64,000 nucleotides of DNA, taken from positions 2,046,001 to 2,110,000 of the forward strand of contig NZ_AP027742.1 in NCBI RefSeq assembly GCF_030296775.1, in the 5' to 3' direction. Positions within the stretch are counted from its first letter, which is position 1; every line of letters starts with the position of its first letter. Positions 9,885 to 18,307 of this stretch are shown in pieces. This DNA comes from Claveliimonas bilis. Lineage in GTDB: Bacteria; Bacillota; Clostridia; Lachnospirales; Lachnospiraceae. The notes below the pieces were generated by a model that worked only from the letters and a program-made list of their open reading frames with translations, had not been told where the DNA came from and did not search any database. A program made the translations under genes and the position numbers.

Positions 9885-10415
9885 ATGGACGATAAGGCAT
9901 TGGAAGTATTACTTGCAAAGGAGGCGATCCGGGACCAGATCTATACATACTGCCGCGCTCTGGATCGTATCGACAATGAACTTGGCTACAGCGTATTTGC
10001 GGAAGACAGTAAAGTAAATTACGGCCCCACTTTTCCATCCGGAACCGGGCGCCAGTTTATCGACAATATGCTGAAGCAGCACCGCCATATGATCTCAACC
10101 CACCATATGATGACAAATATTCTCATCAAAGTAAACGGAAATAAAGCTGCCAGCGAAACATATATGTATGCGGCATGTAAATTTCCAAAGAAAAACAAGG
10201 ACGGTTCCAAAGGCAGCTTTACGGTAGAGGCAAGATGCAGGGACGTTGATCTCTGGGAATGCCGTGACGGCAAATGGCTGATCGTAGAACGGACGGTAGC
10301 CGGAGACAATACTATGAGTCTTGTGCCAAACCATGATTTTGAAAATTATAATACGGAACGGAACAACCGCAAGGATGTATCCTATAAAGTATTTGAGCAG
10401 ATCGAAAACCTTTAA
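9885..10415 (+). CDS. SnoaL-fold dehydratase/isomerase-like protein related to BaiE
   Basis: A 176-aa protein of the NTF2/SnoaL-like fold. The ATG at 9885 is chosen because GAGGAGG sits 7 bp upstream and the fold begins there; an in-frame upstream extension has no such site. The pattern Y22-x4-D27 (YCRALD) and a later H73 in ISTHHMMTN repeat the spacing of the catalytic Tyr30, Asp35 and His83 of the bile acid 7-alpha-dehydratase BaiE (knowledge of that family). The position of BaiE Arg146 is less clear here; ERTVAGD takes the place of GYVRIYE. It stands alone between its own strong promoter and a hairpin, 8 kb from the bai genes. A dehydratase or hydratase role on a cyclic hydroxylated substrate is a reasonable inference; the substrate is unknown. 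Confidence 0.7.
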   Translation: MDDKALEVLLAKEAIRDQIYTYCRALDRIDNELGYSVFAEDSKVNYGPTFPSGTGRQFIDNMLKQHRHMISTHHMMTNILIKVNGNKAASETYMYAACKFPKKNKDGSKGSFTVEARCRDVDLWECRDGKWLIVERTVAGDNTMSLVPNHDFENYNTERNNRKDVSYKVFEQIENL

Positions 10416-10428
10416 TTTCCCCAACAAT

Positions 10429-10460
10429 AACAGCCAGGCCTTTCAACAGACCTGGCTGTT
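10429..10460. terminator. Bidirectional hairpin between convergent genes
   Basis: AACAGCCAGG (10429-10438) pairs with CCTGGCTGTT (10451-10460) around a 12-nt loop. It separates the plus-strand SnoaL gene from the end of the minus-strand glycan cluster. The T tract is weak on both sides. Confidence 0.6.
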
Positions 10461-10462
10461 AT

Positions 10463-11530
10463 CTATGCAGATTGCTTTGTCACATATTGATCCGGTTCAC
10501 CATAATAATCAAGGAGCATGGAAGAAAACCTTTCATAGACGCCATGCTTTGCAGGTGCCTGCACAATATTCATTCCCGGGCTGTGATTTCCCTCGATCAG
10601 TTCCAAAGTACCATCCTCCAGAATCGCCACATCCCAGCCGACCACACGAAGACAGGGAAGCTCTTTGGAGGCCTCCTTGCACAGCTCTACCACTTCCTTC
10701 CAGCGGGGGATCTGCATCCCTTTGAAAGGCACTCCGGTCATAGGATGGGTAACATAGCTGTTGGAATATTCATCCAGTCCATCGGTGATGATCTTCCCGC
10801 TTTCCGGATCGATCTCGCAGAAAATTCCTCCTCCATGGGCATTGTCTACGCAAAGGCCGTTATTTCCCACTCGCAGACCGCCGCCGAAGACTTCAAAACG
10901 GTCCCCGTTCCTGAAAGTGATCACACGCAGCGTATTCAAAGACGACGGATGAAATGCCGCCAGCTCCTTGCAGGATTGTACAAATTCTTCCGCAAGATAT
11001 CTTCCCTCGCATAATTTCTGATAAAATTCTTTCGGATCCTCTTTTGAAGCGAACTCTTCCTCCGTCAGTTTGAAAAAACCGATTCCCCAGCTGGAATACT
11101 GCGGCTTAAGGGCAATAGTACGATATTTATGGAGAAAATCACAAAATTCTTCATAACTTGCCTTTGGCACATAAAGCCATCCCCGGTGAATAAAACGTGT
11201 AAAATTTTTCAGAAACGTAGCTTTGCTTTTCAGATACGGTTCTGAATCATTATTATAAGGCCGCATCAGACGAGTGGCCTCCACATCCGTAAGGTACTTT
11301 TTCTGCTCGCCTGTACTTAAATTATAAAATCCGAATATCATATACTCGCTCTGGGATACTCTCTTTTCCGGATTATTTCTTCTGACTTTCAGATAGTCGT
11401 GAAACAACTTGTTTTCACGAAACCCTTCCGGAAGATTTTTCACTCCCTTCATGTAAGCCATAAATTTTTCCCGCAGGACCGGATAGGCCCTTACGTTTTT
11501 TACAATATAGTTTTCTGTCAAAATACTCAT
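10463..11530 (-). CDS. Sugar-transfer-associated ATP-grasp protein (copy 1)
   Basis: A 355-aa ATP-grasp fold protein that looks like the sugar-transfer-associated ATP-grasp family (PF14397 type). The ATG at 11528-11530 is preceded by AAGGAG and lies 2 bp after the upstream stop; a longer frame exists but overlaps the neighbour. ATP-grasp features are visible: ALKPQYSSWGIG (glycine-rich nucleotide loop), LAEEFVQ, HPSSLNTLRVITF, DNAHGGG, and the metal-binding GWDVAILEDGTLELIEGNHSPG near the C-terminus. The family forms carboxylate-amine or similar ATP-dependent bonds, often on cell-surface glycans. This is the last gene of an eight-gene minus-strand cluster with four more ATP-grasp proteins. 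The actual acceptor and donor cannot be told. Confidence 0.8.
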   Translation of the reverse strand: MSILTENYIVKNVRAYPVLREKFMAYMKGVKNLPEGFRENKLFHDYLKVRRNNPEKRVSQSEYMIFGFYNLSTGEQKKYLTDVEATRLMRPYNNDSEPYLKSKATFLKNFTRFIHRGWLYVPKASYEEFCDFLHKYRTIALKPQYSSWGIGFFKLTEEEFASKEDPKEFYQKLCEGRYLAEEFVQSCKELAAFHPSSLNTLRVITFRNGDRFEVFGGGLRVGNNGLCVDNAHGGGIFCEIDPESGKIITDGLDEYSNSYVTHPMTGVPFKGMQIPRWKEVVELCKEASKELPCLRVVGWDVAILEDGTLELIEGNHSPGMNIVQAPAKHGVYERFSSMLLDYYGEPDQYVTKQSA

Positions 11531-11532
11531 TT

Positions 11533-12516
11533 TCACTCTACTCCTTCCAAGCATTCTTGTATCAGAGGATACTTTCCTATCCCATCCAGCTGAATGATAT
11601 TTCCACCCGGCCAATGGCAGTTTCCTTCGATCATCTCCGGTCCTTCCGGAGTAACTGCAATGTCCCATCCTATATACCCGACCTTGGGCATATGTTCCAT
11701 AGCCTGTGTGACACATGCAATGACAGCATCCCAGCAGGGCACTGTAAATCCGGGCATATAGACCAGGGATCCCGGATGCCGCTCATAGTCCCGGATTTCT
11801 TTGTTATTCCTCCCCGGCCCTGCGACAGTGCCTGTCTTAAGATCCAAAGGATAAGCGATACCGCCTGAATGAAAGTTGTCTGCGGCCGCCTCTTCTGCCC
11901 CGCATTTCAGACAGGCTCCGATCAGCCGGATCTTTCCTTTACTGTCTCTGGCGGCGTTAATACGAATGGAATTTACACAGGAACTGATCTTCTCCAGTTC
12001 TTCATGCTGTCGGATTTTTTCTTCTATCAAAAGTCCGCCGTCCCGACATCTCTCATAGAGTTCTTTTTTATCCTCTATTTCCTTTGTCTGTACTTTCTCA
12101 ATCCCATGCCCCATAAGCCCCCGGTCCGGTTTCAGCACAACAGTTTCGTGAGCCTCAAGAAAGTTCAGAAATTCTGTCAGAGAAACCTCCGGCACATACA
12201 GACTTTCCCGCCGTACAAAATCAGAAAAATGCCGGTAAAACAAATGTTTGCTGGCCAGTATCTGATTGTTCTTTTTTGTCATAAACCGATTCAATCTGCG
12301 ATCTGCCATAGAGGACCGCCCGGAAGTCAGGTAAGTCCCCCTCTCCCTTTCATCCAGTTCATAGAAACGGAGCACAAAATAATTCTCCGGCGAAGCCTGA
12401 TGGCGGTATCCGCATCTTAAGGCATCCATAAGGTAGACCGCCGTAAAACCGCCTCTTTGCCGGCGCAGGCTTTTTGCCATCTGATAAGTTTTTTTCCCGG
12501 TATTCCATCGCGACAT
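11533..12516 (-). CDS. Sugar-transfer-associated ATP-grasp protein (copy 2)
   Basis: A 327-aa ATP-grasp protein with the same core as its neighbours: VVLKPDRGLMGHGI, LLIEEKI, SSCVNSIRINA, DNFHSGG, and the C-terminal GWDIAVTPEGPEMIEGNCHWPGG. The ATG at 12516 has a strong GGAGGAG site. It lies 11 bp after the TupA-like gene and 2 bp before the next ATP-grasp gene, so translation is probably coupled. It is clearly a divergent paralogue of the other copies, not a recent duplicate. Most likely it ligates an amino-acid-like or carboxylate group to a surface glycan intermediate; this is inferred from family and context only. Confidence 0.8.
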   Translation of the reverse strand: MSRWNTGKKTYQMAKSLRRQRGGFTAVYLMDALRCGYRHQASPENYFVLRFYELDERERGTYLTSGRSSMADRRLNRFMTKKNNQILASKHLFYRHFSDFVRRESLYVPEVSLTEFLNFLEAHETVVLKPDRGLMGHGIEKVQTKEIEDKKELYERCRDGGLLIEEKIRQHEELEKISSCVNSIRINAARDSKGKIRLIGACLKCGAEEAAADNFHSGGIAYPLDLKTGTVAGPGRNNKEIRDYERHPGSLVYMPGFTVPCWDAVIACVTQAMEHMPKVGYIGWDIAVTPEGPEMIEGNCHWPGGNIIQLDGIGKYPLIQECLEGVE

Positions 12517-12527
12517 AGCTGCTCCTC

Positions 12528-13403
12528 CTACACCATACTTCCAAAGAGCAGATCTGTCTCCGGAAGGCGTTTATTATCCAAGGCAGCGGACGGCGTAAAT
12601 GTCATCTCGCCAAAGCGTACGCCCCGCTCTGTCAAATACAGATCCACCCGCACAAAAGGGAACCCCCAGCTTAATCGGTCCGCTATCTCAAAAGCCTCCT
12701 CAACCCTCTGGGGTTTGGGAAGAGAAAAATCATCCGGCGCTTCTTTCCCGTCGTGGTTGATGCGCATAAGCTGAAATTTCCTGTCAAAAAAGTAGAATCT
12801 GGGCCATCCTTCCTCTCTTCCGGCACACACCATAACACAGTGGGCATGTCCATGAAAACAGTAAAATTTATAATCCTCCGGAGGCAGCCCTTCCGGGCTT
12901 CCGATATATTCTTCTACAATGATCTTCTTGTCAACACCTCTGTACTGGAGTTCTGAATAATATGCCCAAAAAGGCTCTCTCCCCCACTTTTCCATCTGCC
13001 TTTTGGCTGCTTTTTTATCCAATTGATCCTTGGAACGGCAGATAATATTATAACTGCATCCAAAGTTCCATTTCATTGCAAAACTGTGGGGAAGCGCATC
13101 CCAGTCAATATCCTCTGCCCTGTCATAAACCGCCTCAATAGCATTCAGGCAGCTTTCAAGTCCTCTCTCCCGGACATATTCCCGCACCCGGTATTTATCC
13201 GCGCATTTTCTGACAAGTTCACTGTCTCTGTATTCTTCCAGCTTTAATTTCAGCAGTTTTTCATTGAGCGTGACAGGGTTTTTAAGATCCGGCAAACGTC
13301 CGAATTTCTTAAAAAATAACAGTTCTGTATTGATACGCGGGGAGAAAAAAGAAAGTAACGCAAAAAAATTTCTCTCCGCTTTGCTGATCTTTTTTTTCTT
13401 CAT
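12528..13403 (-). CDS. TupA-like ATP-grasp protein
   Basis: A 291-aa protein resembling the TupA-like ATP-grasp family (PF14305), named after a gene of teichuronopeptide synthesis in alkaliphilic Bacillus. Visible family marks are the N-terminal NPVTLNEKLLKLKLEEYRD, CADKYRVREYV, FAMKWNFGCSYNIIC, the IVEEYIG strand, DYKFYCFHG and the C-terminal VRVDLYLTERGVRFGEMTFTPSA, a strongly conserved stretch in this family. The stop of the upstream glycosyltransferase overlaps its ATG by 4 bp. In its family the enzyme is thought to link amino acids or peptides to acidic polysaccharides, which fits the ATP-grasp-rich cluster. Start and family are well supported; the chemistry is inferred. Confidence 0.85.
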   Translation of the reverse strand: MKKKKISKAERNFFALLSFFSPRINTELLFFKKFGRLPDLKNPVTLNEKLLKLKLEEYRDSELVRKCADKYRVREYVRERGLESCLNAIEAVYDRAEDIDWDALPHSFAMKWNFGCSYNIICRSKDQLDKKAAKRQMEKWGREPFWAYYSELQYRGVDKKIIVEEYIGSPEGLPPEDYKFYCFHGHAHCVMVCAGREEGWPRFYFFDRKFQLMRINHDGKEAPDDFSLPKPQRVEEAFEIADRLSWGFPFVRVDLYLTERGVRFGEMTFTPSAALDNKRLPETDLLFGSMV

Positions 13404-14281
13404 ACCCTTTCCTCCCCGCCTGTCTCAAGGATCAGCTCTTCTGCTGCCGTCAGCGAATCCAGAAGGCAGTCCATCACAAATTTCGATCTTCTGATAATGG
13501 ACTTCAGTTCCTGCCTGGACGCCTCATGCTGATAATGCAATGCGCAAATGGACGGATCATATCGCACAACGCTTCCTTCCCGCCTGCACATCCATTCCAA
13601 AATTTCCATTTCATAATACATATATGTTTTGGGATAGAAAGGTTCCGGATGCGATTTCAGGTAACGCTCGGAAAAAATCACACAGGAACCATGCAAAACT
13701 ACGTTTTTTGCCGGAACCGATACATCAATACACTGTTTCGCTCTTCGGCGCCGCTGTACATGTTTCCAGAGCAGAGGACTGTTTTTCTCTCCACTGCTTA
13801 AAAGAAGCAGGATAGGATGCGTGCTCCGTTTTACATTTGCCCGCTTTTTCCTCACCGAATCCAGCGTACATCCTTTCAGACTCTTGGGATTTTGATGAAT
13901 ACCGGAAAATACCGACACAATATCCGGTCCCAGGATATCAAAGGGATCCTCTTTATAAATTTCCTCTGTCCTGACAATAAAATCTTTCTGCCGGATTTCT
14001 ACATCGTTATTGAGCACAACGGTAAACTGTGCCGGAAGATGGGTGCACACCCATCGTATCCCAAGGTTATTTCCTCTTGCAAACCCGGCATTCTCTTCAT
14101 TCAGAAGAACGGTAACGTTATCCTGTCCGGCATATTCCTCCTTAAGGATACGCCCTGTCCCGTTGGGAGACGCATTATCCACGATCACAATATGTTTGCT
14201 GCCATCCAGCGCCTGGATCCGTTCCACACATGTCCTTGTCATCTCCACCGCGCGGTAATGCAGTATTACAAATGCTGTCAT
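13400..14281 (-). CDS. Family 2 glycosyltransferase (rhamnosyltransferase-like)
   Basis: A 293-aa GT2-type glycosyltransferase. The start MTAFVILHYRA at 14281 is chosen because its ATGA overlaps the upstream stop by 4 bp and GGAAGAGGGAAGG precedes it; the longer frame would run 60 bp into the neighbour. The GT-A fold is seen in VDNASPNGT and ENAGFARGNNLGIRW, with the DXD-like NNDVEI around residue 100. The C-terminal half carries an arginine-rich stretch (KHVQRRRRAKQ). It should transfer a sugar from a nucleotide donor to a lipid-linked or protein acceptor on the cytoplasmic face. The donor sugar is not predictable. It belongs to the ATP-grasp cluster. Confidence 0.82.
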   Translation of the reverse strand: MTAFVILHYRAVEMTRTCVERIQALDGSKHIVIVDNASPNGTGRILKEEYAGQDNVTVLLNEENAGFARGNNLGIRWVCTHLPAQFTVVLNNDVEIRQKDFIVRTEEIYKEDPFDILGPDIVSVFSGIHQNPKSLKGCTLDSVRKKRANVKRSTHPILLLLSSGEKNSPLLWKHVQRRRRAKQCIDVSVPAKNVVLHGSCVIFSERYLKSHPEPFYPKTYMYYEMEILEWMCRREGSVVRYDPSICALHYQHEASRQELKSIIRRSKFVMDCLLDSLTAAEELILETGGEERV

Positions 14282-15156
14282 CCTTCCCTCTTCCTCCCTC
14301 TTTCCTTCATTGCTGACCTTATCCGATCTGCCGTCCAATAGCCCAGATCATAGAAGCTATGGCTTAGGGCAAAACTTTTTCTGAAATGCTCCGCTGCCAA
14401 AGCAGGATCTGCAGCATGCACCCTCTTCCCCAGCCGCCGGTTCATCACTGCATCGCTGGCCGGATACTGGCGGTACAAAAGCGCATGCTTATCGTACAGC
14501 CTTCGCAGATGGGGATAGGAAGTCACTCTGGCAGATATACTGTCTTCTCCCACCTTAGATTCCACCAGGGCTTCCGGCAGATAGCAAAGTGCAAACTGCT
14601 TTGCCGCGCGAATGCCAAAGTCCCAGTCCTGGTAGCGTTTTATCGTCTCATCAAACTGCAGCCTTTCCCACACATGCCTGTACATCAGCATAGTCTGTGT
14701 TCCCGCTCTGTTTTCTGCAAGAAAGGCCTCCAATTCATGGCCGGCCCTGAAAGGATGTACCGGAAAATAGAACCGGCTACCTTTCTCTGATATCCGGTTC
14801 ATCCCGCAGAAACACAGATCGGCTTTGTTGGAAAGCAGCCATGCATACTGTTTCTCCAGCTTCTTAGGATGCCACAGATCGTCACTGTCCTGAAAGGCCA
14901 GCAATTCCCCTTTTGCCAGGGCAGCTCCGCAGTTTCTGGCGTAACAGGCTCCTCTGTTGGTTTCATAACGTATGTATCGGAGACGGGGATCTGTTTTTCT
15001 CTGAAAAAGTTCTTCTGTTCCGTCCGTAGAAGCATCATCCACTACCAGCACTTCAATATGTTCGTAAGTCTGCTCAAGGATGCTGCTGATGCATTCCAGA
15101 AGCTTTTTCTTCCTATTATAAGTCGGAATGATCACTGTGATCAGTTTTTTCTCCAT
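14278..15156 (-). CDS. Family 2 glycosyltransferase
   Basis: A 292-aa GT2 enzyme with textbook motifs: VIIPTYNRKKKL at the N-terminus, VVDDASTDGT, NRGACYARN, and the metal-binding DSDD in LLAFQDSDDLWHPKK at about residue 90. The lower conserved region QDWDFGIRAAKQF, with the catalytic-base-like ED/WD equivalent, follows. The C-terminal about 80 residues are rich in basic and aromatic residues without a clear membrane helix. It starts 11 bp after the pyruvyl-transferase-like gene and overlaps the next gene by 4 bp. It probably acts in the same glycan as its neighbour. Confidence 0.87.
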   Translation of the reverse strand: MEKKLITVIIPTYNRKKKLLECISSILEQTYEHIEVLVVDDASTDGTEELFQRKTDPRLRYIRYETNRGACYARNCGAALAKGELLAFQDSDDLWHPKKLEKQYAWLLSNKADLCFCGMNRISEKGSRFYFPVHPFRAGHELEAFLAENRAGTQTMLMYRHVWERLQFDETIKRYQDWDFGIRAAKQFALCYLPEALVESKVGEDSISARVTSYPHLRRLYDKHALLYRQYPASDAVMNRRLGKRVHAADPALAAEHFRKSFALSHSFYDLGYWTADRIRSAMKERGRKREG

Positions 15157-15167
15157 AAGGCAACTCC

Positions 15168-16001
15168 TTACTTTACCGGAAAAGGAAATACTTCCCGTAA
15201 AGCTTTCTTTTTTGCTTCCACCGCTTCCGGACGGATCCTGTACTGTTCTTGGATCCAGGCAAGCTCCGGAAGGGGCTCTGTACGCATATCATAGGGCTTA
15301 TGTGTCAACCCGTAAGCGGAATAATAATCGTCGAATTTGTATCCATCCCCCAACAGTCTGTCTCCAAATTCCACGTGCAGATTGGGAATCCCCATACTGT
15401 CTGCTATAATAAGCCCGTGAAGACTGCTGGAAAGAATAAAACGGCATTCTGCAATCTGCCGGATCACCTCCAGCGGCTCCTCCTTCACACTGATGAAGCG
15501 GGCATTTTCATACTCCTGATGAAGATTTGCCGCCCTGGGATCCTGAAGATCACAAAGATGGGGGATGACACCTACGTCATAGCGCTTTGAAGGAAGGCTC
15601 TCCAGCACTTCTGCCGCCAAAATCCCGGCGTCTGCCGTGGGAATATCCAGCCTTTTCTTCCTCATCTTTTCCACTGCTTTTCTTGTAAGTTCTCCCCGAA
15701 CCGCGCAGAAATTCATATCTCTTTTAAAAAAGCTGCCTTCACAGTCTGTATAATTGATAAAACCAGTTCCCCAGATGGACACATGGGGCTTTTGGATCCC
15801 GTTGATCCTTTGCTGTATCCGCATAGGCACGCTGCCGTGCAAGGTATACATTCCAAGGCAGCTTCCGATGGCACACATCTCTCCCTCCAGAAAAGAACAG
15901 CGTACCGTCTCATAGCCAAAGCACTTCTCAATGATCAGTTTATTCAGCTGATCTCCCATATTGTGAATTTTACTGTAATATACCCTGATCTTATCTGCCA
16001 T
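15168..16001 (-). CDS. Polysaccharide pyruvyl transferase family protein
   Basis: A 277-aa protein of the polysaccharide pyruvyl transferase family (PF04230 type). The N-terminal IHNMGDQLNKLIIEK and the C-terminal FILSSSLHGLIIADSMGIPNLHVEF are the family marks. Members move a pyruvate ketal from phosphoenolpyruvate onto a sugar, giving the glycan a negative charge; some members have other glycan roles. It lies between the ATP-grasp genes and the two glycosyltransferases with gaps of 46 bp and 11 bp, so it is part of the same transcript. The presence of an acid-forming step beside amine-ligating ATP-grasp enzymes suggests a charged surface polymer. Confidence 0.82.
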   Translation of the reverse strand: MADKIRVYYSKIHNMGDQLNKLIIEKCFGYETVRCSFLEGEMCAIGSCLGMYTLHGSVPMRIQQRINGIQKPHVSIWGTGFINYTDCEGSFFKRDMNFCAVRGELTRKAVEKMRKKRLDIPTADAGILAAEVLESLPSKRYDVGVIPHLCDLQDPRAANLHQEYENARFISVKEEPLEVIRQIAECRFILSSSLHGLIIADSMGIPNLHVEFGDRLLGDGYKFDDYYSAYGLTHKPYDMRTEPLPELAWIQEQYRIRPEAVEAKKKALREVFPFPVK

Positions 16002-16047
16002 CTTGCAAACTCCTCTTTGTATTCGGCGATATCCCGCCTCCTTTGCA

Positions 16048-17106
16048 CTATTCCAGCTTCAGGACCACTCTCTCATAACGTCCGTCGTCTTCAAAGGATT
16101 TGCCATGCACCGCATCAAAGAGAGGCTGGTAACCGTATCCGTCTGTGATCCATCCGAATCCTGCATACTGTGCCGTCATAAAACCCGGTATTGTATTGGC
16201 CTCCACCAGGATCGGTCCTTCTTTTGTAAGAGCCACATCCCATCCGATGTTGGATATTTTTCTTCCAAGAGGCAGCGCCCGTCGCATCATTTGGATCGTC
16301 TTATCCCAATTATTCAGCTTCAATCCCTTGAATGCCATTCCGGTGGACGGATGTGCCTGATAGATCTCCCCACTGTTCTGGTCTACTGCATCAGTCAGCA
16401 CTTCTCCCGTCCGGATATCCACCATTGCAGTCAGTGCATCCTTGCAGCCGTTGGAAATTTTATTCTTATGCGCCACTGTAAGCACCGGAGCAAAGAGAAA
16501 TTCGCCTTCCGGAGAACTGGCAGAATAAAACCGGATCACACTGACGGCATTGGGATTCAGCGAGGTTAACAGATCATCCTGGCAGATATACTCCTCCACA
16601 ATCCCGCCGCCGCTTTTTTGAATATATTGCAGAGCTTCCTTTGCCTCTTCCTCTGTCCTGGCAGAAAGAACGCGGATTCCCTGCCCCATTCCTTTGCAAT
16701 TAGGTTTGTAAACAACACGGCCGCTCTCTTTTGCCATTTCTCTTAAGCTTTTGGCATCTGCTTCAGACGCACGCATGCACCATCGGCCATAAAAATCCCC
16801 AAACACTTTTGAAAAGATATACTTATTCATAAGCATTCCGATGTAACGTCTGTCTGTAAATTGCTTCCGAAATTCCATCCGTGTCCAAAGAGTAGAGATT
16901 GTCTTCTTCTGTTCCGGAGTCAGGTGATAATACCCCGTCCATTCATATTCTGCAAATGAAATGTGGTTCCTCTTCTTAGCCTGCAGGATATCCCGCTCCA
17001 CATCTTTTGGATCCTCTCCGGATTTTTCTGCATACTCACCTGCAAATTGCCGTATATGCTTCCTTGCGTTCAGATATCTTTTGACTTCATCTAACTGCTT
17101 CATCAC
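16048..17106 (-). CDS. Sugar-transfer-associated ATP-grasp protein (copy 3)
   Basis: A 352-aa ATP-grasp protein. Nucleotide-binding and metal residues are visible in VVYKPNCKGMGQGIRVL, GGGIVEEYI, NPNAVSVIRFY, and the C-terminal GWDVALTKEGPILVEANTIPGF. It overlaps the upstream ATP-grasp gene by 20 bp and begins with two adjacent ATG codons (17106 and 17103). It differs from the others in the middle region, where a lysine-rich VAHKNKISNG replaces the usual GGGLR/DN segment, so its acceptor site may be different. The role is inferred as an ATP-dependent ligase of surface glycan assembly. Confidence 0.8.
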   Translation of the reverse strand: MMKQLDEVKRYLNARKHIRQFAGEYAEKSGEDPKDVERDILQAKKRNHISFAEYEWTGYYHLTPEQKKTISTLWTRMEFRKQFTDRRYIGMLMNKYIFSKVFGDFYGRWCMRASEADAKSLREMAKESGRVVYKPNCKGMGQGIRVLSARTEEEAKEALQYIQKSGGGIVEEYICQDDLLTSLNPNAVSVIRFYSASSPEGEFLFAPVLTVAHKNKISNGCKDALTAMVDIRTGEVLTDAVDQNSGEIYQAHPSTGMAFKGLKLNNWDKTIQMMRRALPLGRKISNIGWDVALTKEGPILVEANTIPGFMTAQYAGFGWITDGYGYQPLFDAVHGKSFEDDGRYERVVLKLE

Positions 17107-18202
17107 AATCCCTCTTCTCCTGCATCTGTGTGATCAGATCCTCCAGCTCATGCCTGCGTCCTTTTTTTTCCACCATCTGCATAGCTCCCATCTGCGCCGT
17201 ACAGTTTGCTTCAACCATGCACCAGCCTCTGTCCCTGGCAAAAGCCAGATCCCATCCGCAGTAATGGTTGTCCGGGATCATCATCGCTGCTTCCTTTACC
17301 ATTGCTACAGCTTCCTCCCACCGGGGAATCCCGAACCCCTTAAACTTCACTTTACTGTCCGGGTGGCACTCATAACTGTGACCTTTTTTATCAGCGCCGT
17401 CCGTATAGATCACTCCGCTGTCCGGATCGATCAGTGCGCTGATCCCGCCGGCGCTGAAATTATCTACAAAGCTGCCCTCCCTTCCCATTCTAAGAGAAGG
17501 ATGAAACAACCTGATCTCCGGCTCGTTTTTTTCGTTTCGGATAATAACAGTAGGAATGCGGAGTGTATTGACGGACCCTTCGTGTATGCGGGCCATCTCC
17601 CATCCCTGTTCGATTTTTTCTTCTATAACAGCGCCATATTTCCGGTAATGCTCGTGGGCGTCTTCTACCGAATCGTACATGGCGATATTTTCAATTCTCA
17701 CTGCCTTCCCAAATGCTGCATATACCGGTTTCACTACATACTCACCATGACGGCCGGCAAATTCCTGCAGCTTTTTCAAATTTTCCTGGGTCGGATCTTC
17801 ATTTTTTCTGATGCGGATGACTTCCCGCTTGTACATATTCTCAAATTTCTTATACGTCCTGTATTTATTTTCCAAAATGTCGGTGTTTTTTCGTTTATTC
17901 ATCCGGGGATAAAAACTCATTCGTATTCCTTCTGTAATGAAAGACGCCCGGTATTCCGGATCTTTCCCTTCATAATCATAGAGAAAGTATTCGCTGTAGT
18001 AAGAACCATATTTAAAAAGACTCCGGATCATATCCCTCTTCAGCCTGCGAAGATACCGACGGTCCTCAAAGGCTTCCGGGCCTTTGTACTTCTCAATGAT
18101 CTCATCCATCTTATCCCGTTTGCGCCAATAATAATTACCTTTGCGGTACCATGTCTCAAAACGGATTTTTTTGTAAATTTTTCTGCGATATTCCCGCAGC
18201 AT
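17087..18202 (-). CDS. Sugar-transfer-associated ATP-grasp protein (copy 4, first gene of the cluster)
   Basis: A 371-aa ATP-grasp protein. The ATG at 18200-18202 is preferred over an in-frame GTG 9 bp upstream because GAGGTGG then sits at the right distance. The core motifs are VVKPVYAAFGKAVRI, VIEEKIEQG, HEGSVNTLRIPTV, DNFSAGG and GWDLAFARDRGWCMVEANCTAQMGAMQ. The N-terminal 60 residues are very basic. It is the promoter-proximal gene of the glycan cluster and sits 105 bp downstream of baiE on the same strand, so read-through from the bai promoter is possible. The C-terminal metal-binding region ends in a short charged tail. Confidence 0.8.
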   Translation of the reverse strand: MLREYRRKIYKKIRFETWYRKGNYYWRKRDKMDEIIEKYKGPEAFEDRRYLRRLKRDMIRSLFKYGSYYSEYFLYDYEGKDPEYRASFITEGIRMSFYPRMNKRKNTDILENKYRTYKKFENMYKREVIRIRKNEDPTQENLKKLQEFAGRHGEYVVKPVYAAFGKAVRIENIAMYDSVEDAHEHYRKYGAVIEEKIEQGWEMARIHEGSVNTLRIPTVIIRNEKNEPEIRLFHPSLRMGREGSFVDNFSAGGISALIDPDSGVIYTDGADKKGHSYECHPDSKVKFKGFGIPRWEEAVAMVKEAAMMIPDNHYCGWDLAFARDRGWCMVEANCTAQMGAMQMVEKKGRRHELEDLITQMQEKRDCDEAVR

Positions 18203-18251
18203 CTTTCCCACCTCTTCTCTTCCCGTCTTGTCTGTTCAAATCGCCGTTTTT

Positions 18252-18295
18252 GCAAATATACCGCTATACCAAAACAGGCACAGCGGCATATTTGC
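18252..18295 (-). other. Hairpin between baiE and the glycan cluster
   Basis: GCAAATATACCGCT (18252-18265) pairs with AGCGGCATATTTGC (18282-18295), one mismatch, 16-nt loop. The T-rich side is on the plus strand, where no gene ends, so on the minus strand it is a stem without a U tract. It could partly terminate, stabilise or process the baiE transcript. Confidence 0.6.
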
Positions 18296-18307
18296 TGTTT
18301 TTCTTTC

